A stretch of DNA of 7,768 nucleotides from Chloroflexota bacterium (GTDB lineage Bacteria; Chloroflexota; Dehalococcoidia; SM23-28-2; RBG-16-64-32): contig JADFKX010000096.1 of assembly GCA_022564695.1 (NCBI GenBank), positions 1 to 7,768 on the forward strand. The letters are read 5' to 3'. Within the stretch, counting starts at the first letter, position 1, and each line of letters starts with the position of its first letter. This document shows, piece by piece, positions 1 through 5,621 of this stretch. Position numbers and translations under genes: made by a program. The notes beneath the pieces were generated by a model. It saw only the letters and a program-made list of their open reading frames with translations, was not told the origin of the DNA and did not search any database.

Positions 1-1
1 G

Positions 2-163
2 GTGCCCGAGGCGCTGGAACGCTTCCGCGCCAGCGAGGTAGCGCGGAACTGGTTCGGCGACGAGTTCGTCGAGCAGTACGCCGCCTTCCGTCAGTGGGAG
101 GTAGAGAAGCACCGGTTGGCCGTCACAGACTGGGAGCGCCGCCGCTACTTCGAGATGGTGTGA
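2..163 (+). CDS. Glutamine synthetase family protein, C-terminal end only (5' part outside window)
   Basis: An open frame enters from the left edge and ends at TGA 161-163, giving 53 visible residues. They read as the C-terminal helical tail of a glutamine-synthetase-fold enzyme: a start like VPEALERFRASEVAR, then NWFGDEFVEQY, then an aromatic/acidic stretch, and finally VTDWERRRYFEMV. The pattern 'EAL..F..S..A...FG..F...Y' followed by 'VT.WE..RY' and a near-immediate stop is typical of GlnA-like and gamma-glutamyl-polyamine synthetase (PuuA-like) proteins. These ligate ammonia or an amine to glutamate using ATP. None of the catalytic domain is visible, so the subfamily and substrate cannot be told. 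Amine-oxidase genes lie nearby, which makes a gamma-glutamyl-amine ligase role attractive, but that is inference. A second, mutated copy of the last codons lies downstream at 319-351. Confidence 0.7.
   Translation: MPEALERFRASEVARNWFGDEFVEQYAAFRQWEVEKHRLAVTDWERRRYFEMV
131..163 (+). repeat. Direct repeat copy 1: intact 3' end of the glutamine-synthetase-like gene
   Basis: These 33 bases (final codons plus stop) match 319-351 at 27 of 33 positions by hand alignment, with an offset of 188 bp. The similarity continues weakly beyond the stop: both copies follow with a purine-rich stretch and then CGATG. It also continues weakly upstream, around GGCCG, with a 2-base length difference. Confidence 0.75.
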
Positions 164-318
164 GGGGGCGATGGGCAACGGGAAATAGGAAATGGGCGGT
201 GACTGTCATTCTGAGCGGTTGCGACGTATCTTTTCCGCCAGACGCACATACGCGAAGGAATCTGGGACGGGGTCGAGTGGTGGGTCAGACGGGTCGCACC
301 TGATGGGGGCCGCTTAGC
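164..318 (+). other. Intergenic spacer between the two repeat copies, no gene seen
   Basis: No convincing reading frame was found. The frame open across 94-303 is an alternative frame that overlaps the glutamine-synthetase end and has no recognisable protein character. The segment contains GTCATTCTGAGCG (205-217) and CGCGAAGGAATCTGGG (251-266). From memory, these resemble the two halves of a short intergenic repeat, roughly 'GTCATTCTGAGCG...GCGAAGAATCT', seen in many environmental bacterial genomes. The match is partial. No terminator with a T-run was seen after the glutamine-synthetase stop. Confidence 0.4.
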
Positions 319-351
319 TTGGAGTGCCGCTGCTACTTCAAGATGGTGTAG
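319..351 (+). repeat. Direct repeat copy 2: decayed copy of the glutamine-synthetase 3' end
   Basis: Read in the matching frame this segment gives LECRCYFKMV and a TAG stop, against WERRRYFEMV and TGA in copy 1. Of the four mismatches before the stop, three are CpG-to-TpG or CpG-to-CpA changes (two CGC to TGC, one CGAG to CAAG). This is what unselected decay of a copy would give. The frame upstream is closed by a TGA at 301-303, so this is not a gene. Copy 2 runs directly into the Shine-Dalgarno and ATG of the downstream SDR gene. Confidence 0.7.
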
Positions 352-356
352 GAGGT
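351..356 (+). promoter_or_regulatory. Ribosome binding site of the SDR gene (GGAGGT)
   Basis: GGAGGT lies four bases before ATG 361 and fixes that start. It sits immediately at the end of repeat copy 2; the equivalent place after copy 1 reads GAGGGGGCGATG. Confidence 0.8.
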
Positions 357-360
357 CCCG

Positions 361-1125
361 ATGCGTCTCGCCGATAAGTCAGTCTTCATCTCCGGCGCCG
401 GCGGCGGCATGGGCCGCCTCGCCGCCCAGCTCTTCGCCCGCGAGGGCGCCCGCATCGTCGCGTTTGACATAACCGATGAAGGCCTGCAAGAGACCGTCGC
501 CTCCGTCGAGGGCGAGGGTGGTCAGATCGTCGCCGTCACCGGCGACGTCAGCGTCGCCGCGGACGTGGAGCGCGCCGTCGCCGAGGGCGTTCGCGCCTTC
601 GGCAAGCTGCACGTCCTCTACAACAACGCCGGCATCTTCCCGGACGAGGACGGCTCCATCGTGGAGATGGACGAGGCCGTGTACCAGCGGGTGCTGGACG
701 TCAACCTGAAGGGCGTCGCCCTCTGCTGCAAGTACGGCATCCCCCACCTCACCGAGGCCGGCGGCGGCTCCGTCATCAACGTCGCCTCCTTCGTCGCCCT
801 CATGGGCTGCACCGTCCCCCAGGACGCCTACACAGCCAGCAAAGGCGCCGTCATCTCCCTCACCCGCTCCCTCGCCGTCCAGTACGGCCCGAAGGGCGTC
901 CGCGTCAACGCCATCTGCCCCGGCCCCATCCTCACACCCTTGCTGGAGTCGTTGTTTCCCACCGAGGAGGAGCGCCTGAAGCGCCTCAACCGCATCCCGA
1001 TGGGCCGCTTTGGCCGCGCCGAGGATGTGGTCTACGCCGCCCTCTACCTCGCCTCCGACGAATCGTCCTGGATGACGGGTACGACGTTCGTCGTAGACGG
1101 CGGCATCAGCGTGAACTACTTCTAG
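361..1125 (+). CDS. Short-chain dehydrogenase/reductase (classical SDR, FabG-like)
   Basis: A cytosolic NAD(P)-dependent oxidoreductase of 254 residues, the usual length for classical SDRs. The Rossmann glycine motif SGAGGGMG is at residues 11-18. Asp36 at the end of the second strand favours NAD over NADP. NNAG is at 88-91. The catalytic tetrad reads Asn115, Ser143, Tyr157 and Lys161 (YTASK). The PGPILTP segment is at 187-193, and the C-terminal VDGG signature follows. The family oxidises or reduces secondary alcohols and ketones on varied substrates, so the exact reaction cannot be given; 3-oxoacyl reductase or a sugar or hydroxy-acid dehydrogenase are all possible. The start at 361 has a strong GGAGGT. 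The gene follows the glutamine-synthetase end on the same strand, and the decayed repeat between them suggests the two genes were once almost abutting. Third codon positions are overwhelmingly C or G. Confidence 0.93.
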   Translation: MRLADKSVFISGAGGGMGRLAAQLFAREGARIVAFDITDEGLQETVASVEGEGGQIVAVTGDVSVAADVERAVAEGVRAFGKLHVLYNNAGIFPDEDGSIVEMDEAVYQRVLDVNLKGVALCCKYGIPHLTEAGGGSVINVASFVALMGCTVPQDAYTASKGAVISLTRSLAVQYGPKGVRVNAICPGPILTPLLESLFPTEEERLKRLNRIPMGRFGRAEDVVYAALYLASDESSWMTGTTFVVDGGISVNYF

Positions 1126-1157
1126 CCAGATGCGTTCTCAATTATTGGGAGCGCATA

Positions 1158-1844
1158 GTGAGACGTATACCGCTACTGGCCTTCGGGATCGCCGTTGTGG
1201 CGCCGGTCATGCTAGCCGCCTGCGGTGGCGGTGGGCCTGGCGCTACGCCATCGCCCACGCCCACAGTGGTGTCCACGGCCACACCCACGGCAGCCCCCAC
1301 TCCAGCACCGACTGCGGAGCCCATCGTGACGCCCACGCCATCACCCACGCCCACGCCCGTCCTGTCGCCGTGTGAGGCCGTTCCCGCCCTGCCGACCACC
1401 GTTACCGACCAACCAAACCTGTACTCGATCTCCGTCCCGGACGGCTGGGTGATCACTTCAGATGAAGGCGCTAGGGGCCTGCGGGTCTCAAGCATCTTCG
1501 TGGAGAGCCCAGATTTCTACACGGTCGTCGTCGAGGAACCAGAAGGCCCGTTCAACCCCGTCTACTATGAAACCGGCGCTGCCCTCAGCATTCACGTGGG
1601 AACTCCTTCGTCTTCGCCCTATCACTTCCAAGCAGTGATCAGCGAAAGCGAGGTCACCATCGACGGCGTCACCGTTCCCTATCACGCCTACGTGGAACCG
1701 AGCACGTTTGCGGGGCGGTTACTTGATGCCCACGCCAACCATGGCGGCAGCGACTACACCTTCCGTTTTATATACAACCCGGAGACCTGTCCCGCAGGCG
1801 ATGATCTCTTCCGGGCGATGCTGGATTCGTTCCAGTTCAACTAG
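1158..1844 (+). CDS. Putative secreted lipoprotein with Thr/Pro-rich linker, unknown function
   Basis: A 228-residue protein starting at GTG 1158, six bases after a GGGAG ribosome site (1147-1151). Residues 1-21 form a signal peptide: Arg2-Arg3, a hydrophobic core, then lipobox LAAC with Cys22 as the lipidation site. A glycine run follows, and residues 29-68 are a low-complexity Thr/Pro/Ala linker of the TPSPTPT type. It probably holds the globular part away from the membrane. The C-terminal domain (about 71-228) begins with a cysteine (Cys72) and has LYSISVPDGW at about 88-97, an opening seen in several small bacterial surface lipoproteins of PsbP-like or undefined fold. A second cysteine, Cys211, lies near the end, so a disulfide with Cys72 is possible. 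No enzyme motif was recognised. It is 32 bp downstream of the SDR gene but need not be functionally related. The linker style is common in Chloroflexota. Confidence 0.85.
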   Translation: MRRIPLLAFGIAVVAPVMLAACGGGGPGATPSPTPTVVSTATPTAAPTPAPTAEPIVTPTPSPTPTPVLSPCEAVPALPTTVTDQPNLYSISVPDGWVITSDEGARGLRVSSIFVESPDFYTVVVEEPEGPFNPVYYETGAALSIHVGTPSSSPYHFQAVISESEVTIDGVTVPYHAYVEPSTFAGRLLDAHANHGGSDYTFRFIYNPETCPAGDDLFRAMLDSFQFN

Positions 1845-1852
1845 AGGCGGTT

Positions 1853-1885
1853 CCCGGAAGGGTGGCCTGCGCAGGCTAGTCCGGG
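1853..1885. terminator. Inverted repeat between convergent genes, possible bidirectional terminator
   Basis: Outer arms CCCGGA (1853-1858) and TCCGGG (1880-1885) enclose a perfect 12-bp palindrome GCCTGCGCAGGC (1865-1876). The structure lies nine bases after the lipoprotein stop and covers the stop codon of the convergent DinB gene, as expected for a shared terminator. There is no T-run on either side, so it is not a textbook intrinsic terminator. It could act weakly or as an RNA-end stabiliser. Confidence 0.4.
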
Positions 1886-2403
1886 TGCAGCTCCCGCTGC
1901 CTGGGCCGCTGGAGCCCCACCTGCTCCGCTGAGCGGCCGTATATGTCCGGCACCGGCCAGCCCTGCAGCCCCGCGTACGTGTCGATCTGCGACCGGTGGT
2001 GTATCTCGTGCTCCAGCATCATCATCAGCATACGCCAGCCGCTCAGCGAACCGTCCGTGTCTATCAGCGGCACCTTGCGCGTGAGCCACTCCGGCGGCGT
2101 CCCCTCCAGGCGTCGATGAAACTCCGCCGCCGACGCCTCCAGCGCCGGTAGCCAGCTCGACTGGCTCTCCGTAATCGGCACCTCCCAGTCCGCGATCCAG
2201 CCCTCGCCCCGGTACGCCCGCGCCCAGTACATGCGCGTCCCGGCGATGTGCCGCACGATCTCACCTATGCTCCAGGCGTTCTCGCCCTCGCCCGCCGTCG
2301 GCGCCCAGCGCTCCGCCTCCGGCGGCAGCGCGCCGATGTCGCGCAGCGCCCGCCGGTGCACCGAGTCGAAGTAGCGCAGGAACGAATCGATGTCCGTAAT
2401 CAT
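1876..2403 (-). CDS. DinB-family protein (four-helix bundle, putative metal-dependent thiol S-transferase or hydrolase-like)
   Basis: The DinB/YfiT-like fold is shown by WSIGEIVRHIAG and by MMLEHEIHHRSQI, followed by the family ending IDTYAGLQGWPVPDIYG. The three expected metal ligands are present: His57, His137 and His141, numbered from the upstream ATG at 2418 (subtract 5 for the start chosen here). Members bind Ni, Zn or Mn. Some use low-molecular-weight thiols (bacillithiol, mycothiol) in detoxification, but most have no known reaction. I prefer the ATG at 2403 because GGGAGA lies seven bases upstream of it, while the ATG at 2418 has no clear ribosome site. The protein is then 175 residues. 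It is the last gene of the leftward block, starting 30 bp after the beta-hydroxyacid dehydrogenase stop, so co-transcription is likely. A role in handling reactive aldehydes from the upstream enzymes is conceivable but unproven. Confidence 0.85.
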   Translation of the reverse strand: MITDIDSFLRYFDSVHRRALRDIGALPPEAERWAPTAGEGENAWSIGEIVRHIAGTRMYWARAYRGEGWIADWEVPITESQSSWLPALEASAAEFHRRLEGTPPEWLTRKVPLIDTDGSLSGWRMLMMMLEHEIHHRSQIDTYAGLQGWPVPDIYGRSAEQVGLQRPRQRELHPD

Positions 2404-2433
2404 CGTGGCATCTCCCATCCAGCCGAAGCGGTC

Positions 2434-3321
2434 CTATTGTACCTCTAAGTCCGCCAGCCTCTCCAGCGCCTTCACCAGCGCCTGCGTCCCCTCCTCCCCC
2501 AGACCGTCCGTCTCCAGCGCTGCGAACATCTGCTGCACCAGCCCCGTTCCCGGCAGCGGCGATGCCACCCTCTCCCCCGCCTCCAGCGCCAGCCGCAGGT
2601 CTTTCCCCTGATGCGCCACCTTGAACCCCGGACGAAAGTCTCGCTCCACGATGCGCGGCGCCAGGTTCTCCATCTGCCAGGACGTCCCCGCTCCCGCGCT
2701 CACCGCCTCGATCATCACCCTCGGGTCGATACCGGAGCGGGCCGCGAACACCAGCGCCTCGCACATACCCAGGTTCGTCAACGCCACCGCGATCTGGTTG
2801 CACAGCTTCACCGTCTGGCCGGCGCCGCTGGGCCCGCAGTGCACGATCTTCCGGCCCATCGCCCCCAGCACGGGCCGGCAGCGCTCCAGCGTCTCCTCTC
2901 GCCCGCCCACCATGATTGACAGCGTGCCGTCTGTCGCCCCCTGCTGGCCTCCGCTCACAGGCGCGTCCAGCATCTCGATCCCCGCCTCGCCCAGCCGCTC
3001 CGCTATGCGACGCGTCACCGCCGGCGACATCGTCGTCATGTCCACGTGCGCCAGGCCGCGGTGCGCGCCCTCAATGATGCCTCGTGGGCCGAGGACAACC
3101 TCCTCCACGTCCGGCGAGTCGCCTACGATTGTGATCACGACGTCGGACCGTCGGGCGACGTCGGCGGGGCTGCTCCCCTTGGCGGCGCCCTCCTTCACCA
3201 GCTCGTCTATTCCAGGCTGGCTACGGTTCCAAACCGTGAGGGTGAAACCGGCCTTCATCAGATTGCGGGCCATGGGCCGGCCCATAATCCCTAGACCGAT
3301 GAAGCCGATACGCTCAGTCAT
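2434..3321 (-). CDS. NAD(P)-dependent beta-hydroxyacid dehydrogenase (HIBADH/GLYR family)
   Basis: A 295-residue cytosolic oxidoreductase, the normal family length. The N-terminal Rossmann domain has IGFIGLGIMG, with GLGIMG at residues 9-14. WNRS at 31-34 has Arg where NAD-preferring 3-hydroxyisobutyrate dehydrogenases carry Asp, which favours NADPH as in glyoxylate and succinic-semialdehyde reductases. The substrate-binding signature DAPVSGG is at 119-125. The catalytic lysine is Lys172 in GQTVKLCNQ, with Asn175 beside it. The C-terminal helical domain includes GFKVAHQGKDLRLAL. Likely substrates are 3-hydroxy acids or short semialdehydes (tartronate, succinic or methylmalonate semialdehyde); sequence alone does not choose. 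The ATG at 3321 is required to keep the first beta strand, yet the bases just before it (CATCCTCCC) contain no Shine-Dalgarno, so translation may be weak or depend on coupling. It lies 31 bp after the amine-oxidase stop. Confidence 0.92.
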   Translation of the reverse strand: MTERIGFIGLGIMGRPMARNLMKAGFTLTVWNRSQPGIDELVKEGAAKGSSPADVARRSDVVITIVGDSPDVEEVVLGPRGIIEGAHRGLAHVDMTTMSPAVTRRIAERLGEAGIEMLDAPVSGGQQGATDGTLSIMVGGREETLERCRPVLGAMGRKIVHCGPSGAGQTVKLCNQIAVALTNLGMCEALVFAARSGIDPRVMIEAVSAGAGTSWQMENLAPRIVERDFRPGFKVAHQGKDLRLALEAGERVASPLPGTGLVQQMFAALETDGLGEEGTQALVKALERLADLEVQ

Positions 3322-3352
3322 GGGAGGATGTGTTCAGGTTACGCTGCCCGCC

Positions 3353-4720
3353 TCAGTTGAGCAGCGCCAGCACCTCTGCCGCCGCGCGCTCGCCTGAGCG
3401 TACGGCGCCGTCCATGTACCCGATAAACGCCGTCGCGGTCTCTGTCCCCGCCCAATGGATTCGGTCCACCGGCTCCCGCAGGGCGGCGCCGCAGGAGACC
3501 AGCGTGCCTGCCGGGAACACCGCCCCGTAGCCGCCACGGCTGTACTCCTCCGCCGACCAGTCGCGCTCAATATACTCCCTCGGCTTGGCCGCCCGCGGCC
3601 CGAAGTAACGCTCGAAGCAGCCCAGCACGGCTTGGCGTCTCTCCGCCTCCGTCGCACTAGAGTACCGGCGCGCATCGCCCCCCTCGATGAACCCCACCAG
3701 TACGCCGGGCGCCCCGCCGCGAGGCGAGTTGTCGAACGTGAACTTGACCGGCCCGGTATCGCTGACGGCGCGACCTGACATCCCCTCCGCCCGCCAGAAC
3801 GGCTCATCGTAGACGGCGTTCACTTTGATCACGCTGCCCATCGGCGTCCGTTGCGTCAGCTGGTCGCGCAGCGCTGGCATCGCCGGCCGGTACTCGATCC
3901 GCCCCGCCAAGGCAGGCGGAACGGTGACGATGGCACGCTGGCCCTGGTAGCTAAAGCCGTCACCCTCGACCCGCACGCCGTTGGTGTCCTGACTGATCCG
4001 CCGCACGGGAGCGGAAAGCCGCACGCGCTCGCCCAGCTCTTCCGCGACCCGTAGCGCGACGAGCTGCGCCCCCCCATCGAAGCGGTCCTGCTGCGCGCCG
4101 CCCTCCGTCCCCATGAGGTTCAGGATCCCGCCACCGGCGCGCGCGTAGAACAGCATGTACAGCAGCGAAAGGTCGTGTGGCTCAACAGCGTATACCGCCT
4201 CGATCACAGTGCGCATGAACGCCTTCGAGCCATCACTAGTCAGATTGGCATCCATCCAGCTCTGAAACGTCTGAGCGTCCCACTCTCGGGCGTGTGGCGC
4301 CGTCCAGGGCGACTCCGTTGTGATCTCAGCGGCCATCTCATCGAGGCGCTGGATGGCGCCGACGAACTCCGTCAGCAGAGCCGGGTCGGTGTCCGGCATA
4401 GGGCCGCTGTAGGTGACCAGTTCGCCGCTCCGATACTCAACGTGCTGCGACTCCGCGCCGTAGGTGGGGAAGCTCTCCACCCCCACCGCCTTGGCGAGGG
4501 CGAGGATGCGATCCTGGCCAGGCCCGGTCCATTGGCCGCCGACGTCGACCACTTGGCCGTCGCCGATCGGCTGGACAAGGACGCGGCCGCCGACGCGGTC
4601 GCGGGCTTCGAGTACGATTACGGAGCGTCCCTTGGCGACGAGCTCCCGCGCTGTGGTCAGGCCGGCGAAGCCGGCGCCGACCACCACTACGTCAGCTGCG
4701 TTAGCCTGTGCTGCCGCCAT
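3353..4720 (-). CDS. Flavin monoamine oxidase family protein (FAD-dependent amine oxidase)
   Basis: Oxidatively deaminates an amine to an aldehyde (via the imine), with release of ammonia and hydrogen peroxide. At 455 residues it matches bacterial MAO/putrescine-oxidase-like enzymes. Seen: FAD dinucleotide motif GAGFAG (15-20), LEARDRVGGR (37-46), GGQWTGPGQ (61-69), Lys299 in SVIKVNAVYD (the flavin-N5 lysine of the family), and the C-terminal FAD segment WAGTETATAFIGYMDGAV. Aligned by eye to human MAO-B, the two aromatic-cage tyrosines are present (Tyr398, Tyr435), but the cysteine that carries covalent FAD is Gly397, so FAD should be non-covalent. There is no signal peptide or C-terminal membrane helix, so it is probably cytosolic. 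AAGGAGG nine bases upstream supports ATG 4720. It starts 70 bp after the MaoC-type gene and precedes the beta-hydroxyacid dehydrogenase. The amine substrate is unknown. Confidence 0.93.
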   Translation of the reverse strand: MAAAQANAADVVVVGAGFAGLTTARELVAKGRSVIVLEARDRVGGRVLVQPIGDGQVVDVGGQWTGPGQDRILALAKAVGVESFPTYGAESQHVEYRSGELVTYSGPMPDTDPALLTEFVGAIQRLDEMAAEITTESPWTAPHAREWDAQTFQSWMDANLTSDGSKAFMRTVIEAVYAVEPHDLSLLYMLFYARAGGGILNLMGTEGGAQQDRFDGGAQLVALRVAEELGERVRLSAPVRRISQDTNGVRVEGDGFSYQGQRAIVTVPPALAGRIEYRPAMPALRDQLTQRTPMGSVIKVNAVYDEPFWRAEGMSGRAVSDTGPVKFTFDNSPRGGAPGVLVGFIEGGDARRYSSATEAERRQAVLGCFERYFGPRAAKPREYIERDWSAEEYSRGGYGAVFPAGTLVSCGAALREPVDRIHWAGTETATAFIGYMDGAVRSGERAAAEVLALLN

Positions 4721-4729
4721 CGCCTGGGC

Positions 4730-4736
4730 CCTCCTT
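4730..4736 (-). promoter_or_regulatory. Ribosome binding site of the amine oxidase gene (AAGGAGG)
   Basis: On the minus strand AAGGAGG precedes ATG 4720 by nine bases and confirms that start; it is among the strongest Shine-Dalgarno sequences in the window. Confidence 0.75.
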
Positions 4737-4755
4737 CTCGCCTGATCGAGCGCCT

Positions 4756-4789
4756 GGCCGCTGGCCTCGGGGGGAGCGCCCTGGCGGCC
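4756..4789 (-). other. GC-rich inverted repeat in the MaoC/amine-oxidase intercistronic gap
   Basis: GGCCGC (4756-4761) and GCGGCC (4784-4789) are perfect reverse complements, and a smaller CGCC-CT-GGCG hairpin lies inside the right part (4778-4787). The structure starts two bases beyond the MaoC-type stop codon. With no U-run after it, it looks more like an mRNA-processing or partial-attenuation hairpin than a full terminator. In this GC-rich sequence, chance is a real alternative. Confidence 0.3.
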
Positions 4790-4790
4790 T

Positions 4791-5621
4791 CTATTTGACC
4801 GTTGCGGAGGCGTTGCTGATGACCACGTCGCCCCGCTGCGTCTTCGCCTGCAAGACGATGCGGCCGCCGCCTTCGTCCCACATCTCCGTGATAATGCTGT
4901 CGCCGGGGAAGACCACGCCGGAGAAGCGGACCTCCAGCCCCGTCATCTGGGCCGGATCGTTGTCGCAGTAGGTGGCCATGACGGCGCGTCCGGCGTAGCC
5001 TAGTGTGCAAAGCCCGTGCAGGATCGGCGTGTCGTAGCCCGCCATCTTGGCAAACGCCGGATCGATGTGCAGCGGGTTTCGGTCACCGGAGAGGCGGTAG
5101 ATCATCGCCTGAGTGGGGAGCGTCTGCATCTCCACCGTCTTGTCGGGTGCCCTATCAGGGGGCTTGTTCCCAGCCTCGGGGCCGCGCTCGCCCCCGAATC
5201 CGCCGGCGCCCCGCACGAACACGCTTGCCGTATTAACGAACAGCGCTTCGCCCTGCTCGTCCTTCGTCTCAGACTCAATCACCACCAGGGCGCCCTTACC
5301 CTTATCGTAGACGCCTGTTACCTTGCCGCTGGTGGTCAGTTTCCCTTTGACCGGGATCGGCTTGTTGAGCTTAATGCGCTGCTCGCCGTGAAGGATCATC
5401 ATCGGGTTGATCTCTACGGCTTGGGTCAGCCCCATCAGGCCGGGAAACGCCGGAATCACGGCGAACGTGGGCAGCACTTTCAGGTTGCGCTCGAACACGA
5501 AGTCCAGCTCCGTGGCGCCCACGCCGATGGCGTAAAGCATCACGTCCCGGTCGCCGTACTCGAAGGTCGCTGGCGGCAGCTCAATGCCTTCTGCCTGGGC
5601 TATGCCAACACGGGTGGTCAT
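4791..5621 (-). CDS. MaoC-family (R)-specific enoyl-CoA hydratase, MFE-2 hydratase-2 type
   Basis: Predicted to hydrate trans-2-enoyl-CoA to (R)-3-hydroxyacyl-CoA in beta-oxidation. The 276 residues form a double hot-dog protein. The N-terminal half (about 1-140) keeps the degenerate hot-dog with VLPTFAVIP (49-57) and MILHGEQ (75-81). The C-terminal half carries the hydratase-2 motif YRLSGDRNPLHIDP (175-188), with catalytic Asp180 and His185, followed by PILHGLCTLG (199-208). Order and motifs track the hydratase-2 domain of eukaryotic peroxisomal multifunctional enzyme 2 (HSD17B4), including the GAGGFGGER linker (138-146); the SCP2 domain is absent. The ATG (5621-5619) overlaps the TGA of the upstream dehydrogenase gene as ATGA, and its ribosome site AAAGGAG lies inside that gene's last codons, so translation is probably coupled. 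Together the two genes equal the first two domains of MFE-2. Confidence 0.93.
   Translation of the reverse strand: MTTRVGIAQAEGIELPPATFEYGDRDVMLYAIGVGATELDFVFERNLKVLPTFAVIPAFPGLMGLTQAVEINPMMILHGEQRIKLNKPIPVKGKLTTSGKVTGVYDKGKGALVVIESETKDEQGEALFVNTASVFVRGAGGFGGERGPEAGNKPPDRAPDKTVEMQTLPTQAMIYRLSGDRNPLHIDPAFAKMAGYDTPILHGLCTLGYAGRAVMATYCDNDPAQMTGLEVRFSGVVFPGDSIITEMWDEGGGRIVLQAKTQRGDVVISNASATVK

Noticed and set aside
94..303. 69-codon open frame across the glutamine-synthetase end and the gap
   Set aside because: It overlaps the real C-terminus in another frame, has no ribosome site, and its product is Arg/Gly-rich with no protein-like pattern.
1248..1366. Thr/Pro-coding DNA repeats considered as a CRISPR-like or regulatory repeat array
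   Set aside because: The repeats are short, irregular and in frame with a lipoprotein linker; there are no spacers of constant length.
1130..1375. His/Ala-rich open frame (HAHAHAR-like end) overlapping the lipoprotein start
   Set aside because: It is the shifted-frame reading of the repetitive CCCACGCC DNA that encodes the Thr/Pro linker; the lipoprotein frame has the signal peptide and lipobox.
2621..3397. 258-codon open frame on the plus strand opposite the beta-hydroxyacid dehydrogenase
   Set aside because: Long antisense frames are common in GC-rich coding DNA. The minus-strand protein has all family motifs, while this one is Ser/Pro/Arg-rich without any.
4175..4798. 207-codon open frame antisense to the amine oxidase
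   Set aside because: Antisense shadow; no start context and no recognisable motif against a complete MAO-family protein on the other strand.
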